From contig OZ038423.1 in the NCBI GenBank assembly GCA_964036155.1, positions 22,955,249 through 23,019,248 of the forward strand: a DNA stretch of 64,000 nt, written 5' to 3'. A model generated the notes under the pieces. The model did not search any database. It saw nothing but the letters and a program-made list of their open reading frames with translations, and was not told where the DNA came from. This document shows, piece by piece, positions 1-10,315 of the stretch. This stretch comes from Diploscapter coronatus (Eukaryota > Nematoda > Chromadorea > Rhabditida > Rhabditidae). Position 1 is the first letter of the stretch; each line of letters opens with the position of its first letter. The translations under genes were made by a program, and so were the position numbers.

Positions 1-345
1 TTACAAGGGAACCTTTTTTAGAGTCCTATGGAATTTCAGAACGAAAGTAGGCTTATTTGAAAGAGTCAAATTCGGAGTCGATTCATGTGACCTTTTCAAC
101 AAAAATAAACAATTGCAAAAAAAACCCCTATTTTCTAACAAGCTCTGTAATACAAAGGATATTGTGGAAATTAGCAAACGTGCATTTTTCTATACAAGGA
201 AATCGCTTTTGTAAATTAACCACCTGCTGCGGATATTCATTTTTGTTGAAAAAGCCACATGAATCGACTCAGAATGTTGTATTCTTTCCAATGAGCCTAC
301 TCTCGTTCCGAAATTCCACGGGACCTTAAAAAGGCTCCCTTGTTA
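1..345. mobile_element. Foldback/MITE-like element with long inverted repeats
   Basis: The first ~50 bases (3-53) reappear as an imperfect inverted copy at 294-343. The similarity continues inward for roughly 120 bases per arm, including shared motifs around a GAGTCGATTCATGTG core. The outer tips read ACAAGGGA...TCCCTTGT. No transposase reading frame is visible inside. The element may extend left of the window edge, so target-site duplication cannot be judged. A non-autonomous DNA transposon (foldback or MITE) is the simplest reading; the family is not identified. Confidence 0.7.
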
Positions 346-351
346 GTGTAA

Positions 352-1115
352 GTGTAAGTAACAGAAGCAAGCGCACTACCACTACATTAAAGTGGTTCCA
401 TTTGAAAAAGTAAACGTTTATTAACTTCATCTGATAACAACTTGTCTATAATAATCGAAAGTACCAAGGATAGCTCTTAGTTTTAAGGGTGATTTCTGAA
501 CAAAATTGAGCTTCTCTAGGCACTGAATTTTTGTAAAACATTGGGGTCGGGACGGACTCGAACCATCGACCTAATGCTGCCTTAGGACTCGCAGGTCTGA
601 GGATATTCCTTGGAAATTCCCAAAGCGAGAATCATGCCCCTAGACCACCGACCCATGTCCGCTGTCCTGCAAATAGCGCGCAAGCCCCTGTTATCGTGGA
701 AAGAAGGGGAAGTCGAAAATAGTGGAACGAAAGAAGAAAAATATCGATATATCGAGGCCTGAGGGGAGGGCGAAAAGAAGACAGGGGAATTGCGGAGAGA
801 GAAACAGGTCTGAATAGACACGTGGGCCGAGAAAAGAAGCAGAAATTCTCCATATATGGGTTAACGAAAAGCAATAAAGCTTTCGAAGGTTAATATAAGA
901 TCTTTCTGAATAACATATAAACAAAAAATACTACAAATTTTATAAAGTATCATCTTATTAGTAGAGGTAATTCAAGAAATTATAGAAAACTTACTTTTGA
1001 AAAATCAGAAATTTCCGAAAATTTAATTTTACATATATTTAATTTTATAGAGTTAAATTATGAAGCCTATTTAAATCAGTATTTAAATTTCTAAAATTTT
1101 TTTAAATATTTAAAA
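352..1115. repeat. Segmental repeat copy 1 (carries a tRNA-Pro)
   Basis: This ~760-bp stretch aligns by eye, with numerous substitutions and small indels, to 2700-3455. Its central part also aligns to 2165-2575. Shared landmarks in order are an AACTTCATCTGA block, the reverse-oriented tRNA-Pro, a purine-rich stretch with TATCGATATATCGAGGCC, and a TTAAATTATGAAGCCT block. The copies differ at many positions outside the tRNA but are identical inside it. Confidence 0.75.
543..654 (-). tRNA. tRNA-Pro(UGG)-like gene with intron and long variable arm, copy A
   Basis: Read on the minus strand, this folds as a cloverleaf. The acceptor stem GGGTCGG pairs with CCGACCC over 7 bp, with C as discriminator base, as usual for eukaryotic tRNA-Pro. 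The D arm and anticodon stem (CTCGC/GCGAG) match the eukaryotic tRNA-Pro pattern, and the anticodon loop reads TT-TGG-G, giving UGG. A 25-nt intron follows position 37. The T loop is TTCGAGT inside a GATGG/CCGTC stem. The variable region is 20 nt with a 5-bp hairpin (CCTAA/TTAGG), whereas normal tRNA-Pro has about 5 nt. A-box and B-box (GGTTCGAGTCC) promoters are intact, and a T4 pol III terminator follows within 8 nt. Aminoacylation identity is unproven. Confidence 0.68.
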
Positions 1116-2164
1116 ATTTCAGTGTTTTACAAATGGTTACTTATCAAAATGATTTGAATAATTTTAAAGCTTCATCACACAAGATACTTGCTGATAATAA
1201 TCATGAGTTTCATTAGTTTATTACATAATAAATAATATTCAAACTTTTTATTTTATTTTTCCATATATTGATAGAGCGCAAGTGCTTTTCCGAAAGAAAT
1301 AGTGATGTGTTGGAAATTTATTTTTCTTAAAAGGCATTTCTTGACACAGCGCTGTCTCTTTGTTTTGTTTCCTCTAAAAGCAAAAGAATATGCAGAATTA
1401 CTAACATTTTTCGAAATTTATATTTAACATCGTTTTCGGTTTTTTGCACTTGCATCGGAATAAGCATCTCAAAATTAGTGGGTGTACCAAGTGTCAGCTC
1501 TGGAGACGCACTATTTAGCTCTTCAGTGACGAATTCGCGCTAAAAATTAGTTATTTTCAGAAGATGTCAAATTTCTCGAAATTTTCAGTCATAAGGTAGT
1601 GTTTTCAGCCCGAACATTTGGAGCTAGTAAGTAGGGCTTGGAATATGTTTGCAAAATTCGATCGGTCATGTTGAGAAACAAGAAAAGTCCTTCTTCACGA
1701 AATTGGTCAATCCATGAAAATACAAGGACAATTTGCAAATGAAGGCGCCAAGTTTCATCATAAAAATTTTGTGAAATTTCAAAGTACTGCATATTATTAA
1801 AAATATTCAGTAATGCTTCCGGTTCCGAAAGGACCGGAAAATGTCAGAATTTATGAGTTTCAATCGTCCAAATATTTTACAGCTATACTCTATCGTATTG
1901 AATTCTCGGTATTTCTGCAAGGACTTCAAAGAGTCACTTCATGACACCCCTATACTAGTCGGATCCGATACTGTTCCAGTGACCCGGAAAGGTCGAAAAA
2001 CCAAAAATTGAATAACTTACTGGCCTATAAATATTTAGTTTCATCGTTTGGCCACAAATATGCATTATTAGTCGAATTTTGAAATGGGGACTTTAAACTC
2101 ATATATTATGGTCAGACATGTTCCGAAGGGCTATGACCGGTCTTGAAAGACCAGAAATATGAAA
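1116..2164. other. Intergenic, no gene seen; degenerate internal repeats
   Basis: AT-rich sequence without a convincing coding exon or RNA gene. From about 1810 to 2150 a short CCGGAAAGG-type motif recurs near 1815, 1980 and 2120, about 150-160 bp apart, suggesting a decayed tandem repeat. The reading frames here are short and match no family I recognise. Confidence 0.45.
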
Positions 2165-2575
2165 AATAGACGTGTATTAACTTCATCTGACAACAACTTG
2201 CATATAATAATCGAAAAGTTCCAAAGATAGCTCTTGATGTTAAGAGTGATTTCTGAACAAAATTGAGCTTCTCTAGGCACTAAATTTCTGTAAAACATTG
2301 GGGTCGGGACGGACTCGAACCATCGACCTAATGCTGCCTTAGGACTCGCAGGTCTGAGGATATTCCTTGGAAATTCCCAAAGCGAGAATCATGCCCCTAG
2401 ACCACCGACCCATGTCTGTCGTCCTGCAAATAACACGCAAGCGTCTGCTATCGTGGAAAAAAGAAGAAGTCGGAAATAGTGGAACGAAACAAGAAAAGCA
2501 TCGACATATTGAGGCCTGCGGGGAGAGCGAAAAGAAGACAGAGAAATTGCGGAGAAAGACTTTTTTCCTAACACT
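2165..2575. repeat. Segmental repeat copy 2 (carries a tRNA-Pro)
   Basis: Shorter copy of the repeated segment at 352-1115 and 2700-3455. It begins at the block reading TATTAACTTCATCTGA and loses similarity shortly after the purine-rich part near 2570. The sequence from there to ~2700 is unrelated, so this copy is truncated on the side upstream of the minus-strand tRNA. Confidence 0.7.
2300..2411 (-). tRNA. tRNA-Pro(UGG)-like gene with intron and long variable arm, copy B
   Basis: Base-for-base identical to the copy at 543-654 over all 112 positions, including the 25-nt intron and the 20-nt variable region. The immediate flanks carry many substitutions. The T4 terminator downstream on the minus strand is retained. 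Identity limited to the tRNA body points to selection on the product or recent gene conversion between copies, not merely recent duplication of the whole segment. Confidence 0.68.
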
Positions 2576-2699
2576 GTTCCCTATGTGGAGAGGATCATGC
2601 TAGCCGGCCCGTCGTCGCGTGACTTAATAGAGCCATGGAATTTTTGACAAAATCCTTACCCCATCGAGAGTCGATCTCCTGACTCCTCTCGTCTTTAGT

Positions 2700-3455
2700 A
2701 TAAGCGGCAGAAGCAAACGCATTACCACTACAACATTAAAGTGACCCTATTTGAAAAAAATAAAATATTTTAATAAAAGTAAACGTCTATTAACTTCATC
2801 TGACAACAACTTGCATATAATAGTCGAAAAGTTCCAAAGATAACTCTTGGTGTTAAGAGTGATTTCTGAACAAAATTGAGCTTCCCTTAGGCACTAAATT
2901 TTTGCAAAACATTGGGGTCGGGACGGACTCGAACCATCGACCTAATGCTGCCTTAGGACTCGCAGGTCTGAGGATATTCCTTGGAAATTCCCAAAGCGAG
3001 AATCATGCCCCTAGACCACCGACCCATGTCTGCTGTCCTGCAAATAACGCACAAGCGTCTGCTGTTGTGGAAAAAGGAAAAGTCGGAAATAGTGGAACTA
3101 AAGAAGAAAAATATCGATATATCGAGGCCTGAGGGGAGGGCGAAAAGAAGACAGGGGGATTGCGGAGAGAGAAACAGGTCTGAATAAACACATGGGCTGA
3201 GAAAAGAAGCAGAATTTTTCCATATATGGATTATCTAAAAGCGATAAAACTTTCGAAATGAATAGTGTTTCGGAATCATATAAACGACACTACAAAGTTT
3301 TATAACACGTGTCATTCAAGAAATTATAGAAAAATTTACCGTTGAAAATCAAAAATTTCCGAAATTTTTATTTTACACATTTCATTTTATAGGGTTAAAT
3401 TATGAAGCCTGCTTAAATGAGTTTACATTTTTAGAGAATTTTAAAATCACAACTT
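2700..3455. repeat. Segmental repeat copy 3 (carries a tRNA-Pro)
   Basis: Aligns with 352-1115 along nearly its full length. It starts at a GCAGAAGCAAACGCATTACC block (similar to 357 onward) and ends past the TTAAATTATGAAGCCT block. Differences are scattered, including small indels near 2755-2785. It is in the same orientation as copies 1 and 2 and only ~125 bp after copy 2, so copies 2 and 3 are near-tandem. Confidence 0.72.
2914..3025 (-). tRNA. tRNA-Pro(UGG)-like gene with intron and long variable arm, copy C
   Basis: Third copy, identical over 112 bp to those at 543-654 and 2300-2411, with the same cloverleaf, intron and CCTAA/TTAGG variable-arm hairpin. A TTTT terminator follows on the minus strand even though the flank has mutated nearby. 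All three copies share the same orientation. Confidence 0.68.
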
Positions 3456-3946
3456 AAGAATGTTCCACAAATGATAACTTAACAAGACAATTTTAAAACC
3501 CAAGAATTTTCATAAACAAATTCCCACTTGCTGATAGTATTCATCATTATGAATTATATTGCATTATGTGAAAATGGTCGATTTTTAATAGGTTCAAATC
3601 TTGAAAACTAAACTTCTTGATTTTTCAACTACATTGAAGAAATTTGTTTTCATTTCAATGCTATTCTTTGTCATATCATGACGAAACTTTTTTAAAATAA
3701 ATTATAATCAACTCTATATCTGCCTTTACGGATTTTAATTTTAAACCTCATGATTTCTAAGTTCTAGTCGATTCCTTACGATCTTTTTGGCTGTGACTGG
3801 ATTTTTTCACTTCTTTTCAATTTCTTTCCGCTCTCTATGGTTTGAACGCTCTTTATTCGTGTGTGTTTCTTTCCCCGCAATATCTCTCCTCCTCTCCTGT
3901 CTCCCCTCCGGCGGCGCTTATTCTATTTTTACGGCCGAAAGGACGT
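3456..3946. other. Intergenic spacer between the two tRNA families
   Basis: No gene recognised. A 64-codon open frame at 3787-3981 runs into the first tRNA-Pro(AGG) and looks like chance. The sequence just before 3947 (TACGGCCGAAAGGACGT) resembles the 5' flank shared by the next two tRNA repeat units (GGCCGAGGGAACGT). Confidence 0.5.
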
Positions 3947-4041
3947 GGGTCGATGGTCTAAGTGGCATGATTCTCGCTTAGGGATGTTCCGTCGAGGAGC
4001 TAGCCTGCGAGAGGTTCCGGTTTCGAGTCCCGGTTGACCCC
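3947..4041 (+). tRNA. tRNA-Pro(AGG) with intron, array copy 1
   Basis: Acceptor stem GGGTCGA pairs with TTGACCC (one G-U), followed by discriminator C. D arm GTC/GAT and anticodon stem CTCGC/GCGAG follow the tRNA-Pro pattern, and the loop TT-AGG-G gives anticodon AGG. A 22-nt intron follows position 37. The variable loop is the normal 5 nt (AGGTT). The T loop is TTCGAGT. The T stem has one mismatch (53 T against 61 C), so this could be a weak or degenerate gene. A run of four T follows within 8 nt as pol III terminator. Confidence 0.72.
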
Positions 4042-4190
4042 GAACTTTTGCAAAAATTCGAAACTCCTAGGAGCTTAATTTTCGATGATCAGGAGTAACT
4101 GACATTCATAGCTGCATTAAATCGTTTTTTTAAATCTATTTTCGATTGACAAACTGCGATATTAAGTGTTTATTATGGCCGAGGGAACGT

Positions 4191-4305
4191 GGGTCGATGG
4201 TCTAAGTGGCATGATTCTCGCTTAGGGATGTTCCGCTAAGGAAATCTAGCCTGCGAGCCCCCTGAGGGGAGTACGAGGTTCCGGTTTCGAGTCCCGGTTG
4301 ACCCC
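4191..4305 (+). tRNA. tRNA-Pro(AGG) with intron and expanded variable region, array copy 2
   Basis: Same acceptor, D, anticodon and T arms as the copy at 3947, with a 24-nt intron. It differs by an 18-nt insertion in the variable region that can form a CCCC/GGGG hairpin, making a 23-nt variable region. The insertion sequence is unrelated to the variable arm of the minus-strand UGG family. The T-stem mismatch of the sibling copies is present. A T5 terminator follows. It may be a tRNA with an independently gained variable arm or a disabled copy. Confidence 0.62.
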
Positions 4306-4451
4306 GAATTTTTACAAAAATTTCGGAACTCTTTTAGGGGTTTAACTTTCGACTAGGAACAACTCCGACGTCAATAGTTACGTTAAATCATTTTATCTAT
4401 TTTCAATTGATAAGCTGCGATATTAAGTGTTTATTATGGTCGAGGGAACGT

Positions 4452-4547
4452 GGGTCGATGGTCTAAGTGGCATGATTCTCGCTTAGGGATGTCCGCCAAG
4501 GAGATCTAGCTTGCGAGAGGTTCCGGTTTCGAGTCCCGGTTGACCCC
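4452..4547 (+). tRNA. tRNA-Pro(AGG) with intron, array copy 3
   Basis: Third member of the tandem array, with a 23-nt intron and normal 5-nt variable loop. The intron differs in length and sequence from the other two copies while the mature tRNA sequence matches copy 1, the expected pattern for functional genes. A TTTT terminator follows. The three genes start 244 and 261 bp apart and each is preceded by a similar flank (ATTAAGTGTTTATTATGG at the second and third). Confidence 0.72.
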
Positions 4548-5356
4548 GAACTTTTGCAAAAAATTCGCAACTTTTGGGGAGCTTAATTTCCGATCAGGAA
4601 CAACTCCGCCATCAATAGCCACGTTTCAAATCATTTTTTATCTATTTTCGATCGATGGACTGCGATATTAAGCGTCTATAAGTGTTGATAATTGTTATTT
4701 TCATATTTATATTTTCCGGCCTTTTCAAACGGCAATTACTAAATGGCGTAGTGGCGGATGCTGGAGTGCTATAGTTAAAGATAGAGATGATCAAACTTGA
4801 AAGAAATATTGTGGAAAAGACACTCCGCCATTTAGTAATTGCTTTTCCGGACAGGTCGGACCTTCAAAACAGCCCTGGTAGTCATGTTGCTGATCGGAGA
4901 GAAAGTCAATATTTATGCAGCAATTAGAAGTCGAATTTGAGCGAAATAGCGAGTCGCGTCGAAGAGAAACGAGAGACGAATAGCGCAATTTTTGGATATC
5001 GATGTTCTCTCCAATCAATAGTATAGATTTTGCAAAATCAAACTTTCTGAAATTTATTCCACCGCAATCAACGAAAAGCTTTATATCGAAGGGAAAATTA
5101 TTTGGATCGACTTTCAGGAAGACTAACAAAAGAACGAGATCGAAGACATAAGACTCAAAAATAATAAGCAAGGCCAAGTCCTGAAAATGAGCAAAAGATT
5201 CGTGAAAATGAAAAGATACGACAACCCGTTAGAACGCTAAAGGTGTGAAAACTTATAAGCTAAAACGCCTTAAGTATTAAATTTGGCAATAATATTGAAG
5301 AAAATGAGTGGCATTTGAAATTTTTCAACTTTCATAAGAAAATATAGTTTTACGTT
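4548..5356. other. Intergenic, holds a 17-bp perfect inverted repeat
   Basis: Between the tRNA array and the 3' end of the NRAMP gene. A 17-bp perfect inverted repeat (GCAATTACTAAATGGCG at 4732-4748, inverted at 4826-4842) encloses 77 bp and may be a small foldback element. A 128-codon open frame on the minus strand (4791-5177) lacks an ATG start and matches nothing I recognise, so I do not call it a gene. The NRAMP 3' UTR should lie at its right end. Confidence 0.5.
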
Positions 5357-8300
5357 CTACGTGACGATATGCTGCCTGCTACTGTATGGAGTATATGAGG
5401 AGGATGATTCAGGTTCGTCGTCAGAAGGCACGATGTCCGAGGGCTCGTGCTTTTCCCAGGGCGTGTCGAAGTCTTCATAGAACGGCAGAGGAAAGTAGCG
5501 CTGAAGATATTCATTTTATATGAATCTTGAGATATCTCATGAAGTGTTAGAATAAATTTAGATAAAATGTGTTATTTATTTTTATGCTTCCTGACCAGGT
5601 TTTAATTTCAGAAATATCGGAAAGTGAATAATTCTTACGCTCTCAGAAGGTTTGATGAACTCCATAGCGAGCAGGAAGTAGTAGCCCTGAAGTTTTTATC
5701 TTCATTTCATGAAATTTCTCGGTATTTTATACCAGATAAATGATGAAGACCACGTAGAAAACCGCGATTATGACTGTAATCGAGATGGAAGCTGCTGTGA
5801 AGCCATAGTGGTCCTGCACCCATTCATACTGAAATTGAACTTGGGTGAATTTTCTTTTTTAATTTATTCATTTTTACCAGGAAATAGAAGTTTATGCCCA
5901 GAACGACAATAGAGGCGAGTACAGCGAACCATTTTTGACCTCTGAAAATCAGACATTTATTTTTCATCTTGGAAAATTCGCAATGTGCAAAAGTTTGGCT
6001 AAAAATAAAGTTGTTTCAAAAAGTCGGACATTTTTAGCAAAAAAATTGACTTACATTCCAAGCTTGAATTCGCCCATGATGTATCGATCAGCGACGAAGG
6101 TCACAGTTGGCACGAGAGCGAATGGGAGTTGGAGCATTTGCACACAGTTCAGGAAGTCGTTCAGACCTGTGATATGGTCGATCCCTCCGCTGAAGATGGT
6201 AACCTAAAATTTGATCATGGAATGGGAGTTTGGGAAATTTAGATTTGGTGTGACGCATCGTGACGGGTGAAATAGAGGGTGTGTGGTTAGGAGGAATGCA
6301 TGGTTAAGCTCTCACTCTATACTTTGCAGTAGAAGCTCGATATCGCATCAATTCTAATTGACAAATTTGAACATTTTTTATCATTATCAGACGAATGTCT
6401 TTCATAAGTCAGGAAAAATAGCTTACCGCCAGGGTTGGAGCAATAGCGATTGAGCGAGTGATAAGGATACGCTTCCAAGTCGGGAGACGGATTTGGATGA
6501 AGCCCTAAAAATCGCCTTATTAAACTGGCTGATTTCATGATCGAGACCTCCATCGCGAATTGACCCGCATAAGTGCCAGTCATAGTGGAAGATTGACCAC
6601 AAGCAAGAACACCGACAGCCCAAATGTAAAGCGCTGCGACACCGAAGGCACATCCTAGAAGACTCGAAGATTATTTGGAAATTCGGAAGTGACAAGACTT
6701 CGAAATAGCAAAGATTTGGAGACTATTGAATAGTTAAAGGTTAGATTGGGCTAAGGAAGATTAAACTGCTATTTCGAAGTCTTGTTGTTAAAAGGTTTCG
6801 CTATTCCAAATAGTCACGAGTTTTTGATTTCAGTAGATTTGTAATTATCGCGAAATAAGCAAAAAATGTTTCATGGTTAATAGCTTGAATAAAATATATT
6901 GCTTAATCTGTTCAGGTGACGCGATGATTAGAAACTGCAGATTTTGTATACCTAGATAGACTCCAGCGTGGTAGATATCAGATTCAGCAGGATCGGTGTT
7001 GTTTGGGAAGACCTTCTTGTAGAATTCCGGCATGTGGTTCGTGTTGTTGTAGCATTGATAACGCTAAAATTTGACTGATTGAATTTTTTTTTAATCGTAT
7101 TCAGAAATATTCATATTAGGAGATGCAGCGGTTTCTTTTAGGCTTCACAAATTGGCATGGCTAGTGGTTTTGGTTCTTTTGTAACTTGAATCTCGGATTC
7201 TATTCGCATGATACTATGATTCGGACTTCATTTTCATGACTAATATGGAGACGAGTTTTTAGCTTTGAACTCCAGGAATAATATTATCGGTGAACAATTA
7301 TTTGGGAAAAAGTGAAAAGGGCGCTCTTTTTTCTCCCCCCTTTTGAGCCTCGAAATACACTCACAGACATTTATTCATTGGCGATTTTTTAACAATTTTT
7401 CTTTCATTTTCTTTGTTATTTCATCGAAATCAAGGGAATTTTCACTATAAGAGCTTTCTAATTTTTATCTTTTATCGATACTGGTGAAAATTAATCAGCT
7501 AATTAACGATAATTAGCACAAAATTGAGAAAAAAAGGAGAAAACAAAAAGCCACCAAATCGAGGGAGATGCATGGTTCACAAAAGGGAGAAAAAGAAACA
7601 TATCCCTTCTACCTTATCCCAAGTTATCGTTCATCGACAATATAATGGCAAAAAACTCATAATTTAAGAACTGACAATTCTTAATTAATCGACTACTATG
7701 ACGTACCACATCTGCATTCGTCTTGTCGTAGAATCCGACCGCGAACACAGCGACGACCAGAACGTTGATGATGAAGGAGCAGAAGAGAGCGACGAATGCT
7801 TCGATGAAGAAGTACTTGTTCGCTTCGGCGACTTTGGCACGGCGTGTTCGGTCGACTTTGCGACTCTGAAATTTTTGAAGTTGGGAAAGATTCTGATAGC
7901 CTTGATTTGGCTGAAATATTGTAGAATTATTCGAAATCGAATTTTGATTCATTGTCTATTGGGGATAAAAATTTCATTAGTGCGATATTATTGATGTTTC
8001 TTTGGAAAGTGCAATAGTGAAGACCAGCTTTACTGAATAAAATATTCGAAGCTTAGATACCTTGACAAGCGCTGAATGGAGGTAGAAGTTATGCGGCATG
8101 ACGACGGAACCAACTATCGAGACAGCTTGAAGGAACTGTTGAGTGCCGCAGCCCTCGCACCACGGAAGGAACATGCCCGTGAACAATGGACCCTGCAAGT
8201 TTCTTACTATGAGATTTTTTCTCGAAAATCTGAGAGAAAAAGTATCGATATGTCGATGCATTTTAGAAATTTCATATATGAAATAAAGATTGTCCTAATC

Positions 8301-9615
8301 TTTCAATTTTTTATTTAAATGAATTACCGCTTCAGGTTTCGATCGGACGAACTCGTATCCGAAAGCGACAGCCATCGTGGCGATCAGCGTGCAGAAGAAC
8401 GCCTCGAATTTCCGGATGCCGTATTTCTCCAAGAACAGGAAGGTAAAGGTATCGCAGATTGTGATCAAGACACCGGCCCATAAGGGTATGCTGAATTTGT
8501 GAAAATTAGGGATTGGTAGAAATTCACTTCAAATTTAAATAGGACGATTAAAATAGTATTTTAGCATAATTTACTTACTTTCCGTTTGAGAGAAGGTAGA
8601 ACGAAATAGCTGTGCCAATGACTTCCTGCATATCTGATGAAATAATAGCGATTTCAACCATCAACCATAAAATAAGGCGGGGAATTCGCGGGTAGTAGGA
8701 GTATGCGATCTAAAATTTCAGAGTTTTGTGGATAGGTTGCTAAATTTTTCAAATTAGACTGATTCGGAAATTTTAATAATATGTCGTCAAGGAATTCAAC
8801 CTTAATAAATCATTTATGTCAAGAGAATATAAATTTTCTAAATATGCTGCAGAAGTTTTCAAGGGAGTCTTATTCTGAAACATTAGTAATTTGTCAGTAA
8901 GCTTATCCAGTTTAAATAAATTTTTCAAGTTTCAAATTATTGTTGGTTTGTCGAGAATGAAATTTATCCATCGTAATGGTTATTGCGATGCATACCTCAG
9001 CCATATGTTTCCCTGATACAACTCCAATTCTCGCTGCCAATCGCTGAAGCATCAGACCAAGAACGTGCGCCATCAACAAGACCCAGATTAGCTAAAAATT
9101 AAAGATAATTCGATAATTCAATAAGAACTCAACCTTGTACTTCGCAACAGCACCCGACTGAAGATCACCCTCGATATTTCCCGGGTCGAGATAGGCTATA
9201 CTCATTAGAAATCCAGGGCCAGTGAAGATCCATAGCTTATGGAAACTGAACAGTTTCTGAAAAGGAATAAATAGACTCTTCGAAGATTTAAAAAGAAAAA
9301 AATGAATGGAAAATATGTCTCACCATTTGATATCTTAGACGATCAAGGAAAACTTTGAATGGAAAAGTAAATTCTACACCAAATAATATAGAAAAAAAGC
9401 ATCACGTATCACTTTAATCTTGCAGTTAATTTTTCAGTTTTATAAAATGAGATGAAGTTCGAGCGGAATTTTTATTTCAAAATAATTTTATAGCAAGTAT
9501 TTCTTACATCAGGCTCATCGGGTACTTCGACTTTGGTTTCGTAGGTTTCCTGAGGCGGGATTCTCTCGCGACCCGCATTTCGCTCGATCTGCTGTTCTTC
9601 CTGATCGGAGTCCAT
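5357..9615 (-). CDS. NRAMP/SMF divalent metal transporter
   Basis: Proton-coupled transporter of Mn2+, Fe2+ and related ions across plasma or endosomal membranes. Fifteen exons give 569 aa, all in phase: 9508-9615, 9134-9256, 8996-9091, 8579-8709, 8328-8490, 8061-8192, 7707-7865, 6952-7063, 6548-6654, 6427-6504, 6055-6203, 5878-5941, 5733-5828, 5639-5686, 5357-5500. The TM1 metal-binding motif DPGN (residue ~60) and the TM6 motif MPH (in [17 protein letters not shown]) are intact, as is the conserved [13 protein letters not shown] segment. About 12 hydrophobic segments are present. The N-terminus is a short acidic cytosolic tail; the C-terminus is Ser/Glu-rich after the last membrane segment. 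An N-x-T pair in the TM7-TM8 loop fits luminal glycosylation. The donor of exon 9 (GTCTCG) is weak. The family is certain; which C. elegans smf paralogue it matches is not resolved. Confidence 0.96.
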
Positions 9616-10201
9616 CGTAATTCAAGCCTAAATTTTTTAATCTTTATTTTATTTTCTCGAAAAAATCGTGAAATCACGGTTAAACGATCTGAAAAGCGAA
9701 GCGATCATAGAATAAAACAGTAGTTGAGTAAGGAGATTAAACTCTGGAACATCAAAGATAAGATCGAAGATGAAAAAAGGAAACGGAAAAATGAGAAATT
9801 AGCACCAGTTTAGTCAGATTATATCACGAAATATAATGTAGGGTTTAGGTAATTATCGAGAAAAGTAGGAGACGACAAAATAAGATATTGATAAATTTTG
9901 TAGAGTTGGATAATGAAAAGTTGGATAAAATTATTTGCATTCTGAGTCTTACAATGAAGTAGTGAATAAAGTGATACAATATAAGATAGATGTTGAAGCG
10001 TATTTGCATAATGTGGGCTTTTCGTGATAGGGTGCGTTATTTTGGTTATAATCGAAGCAAGCACAAATTATCAAGCTAAGCATTTGAATGACTTAGAGAA
10101 TTTTTAAGGCATATTTAATGAACGCTTGACTCCTCCACATTTCCATGATCATGAAAAATTTTTCAAAAGTTGCAATATTTATAGAAAAATCATAATTGGT
10201 G

Positions 10202-10315
10202 ATTGGGTTCTTCACAACTTCGCGATTTTGTGGCTTTTAAATTTCGTGACCATTATTCTTGAAGTTACTAGGAAAAGGTAGTGAAATCGCGGCGATTTCA
10301 CGAAGAATCCAAGTT
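10202..10315. repeat. Imperfect hairpin containing a perfect 10-1-10 palindrome
   Basis: GTGAAATCGC at 10281-10290 is mirrored perfectly by GCGATTTCAC at 10292-10301 with one base between. The surrounding sequence from ~10202 is an imperfect inverted copy of 10281-10315 (shared TTCTTC...TCGCGATTT). It could be a small foldback repeat or a dyad binding site. Confidence 0.5.

Noticed and set aside
4791..5177. 128-codon open frame on the minus strand, hydrophobic start
   Set aside because: No ATG at its start, no family resemblance, overlaps a short inverted repeat, and lies next to the 3' end of the NRAMP gene.
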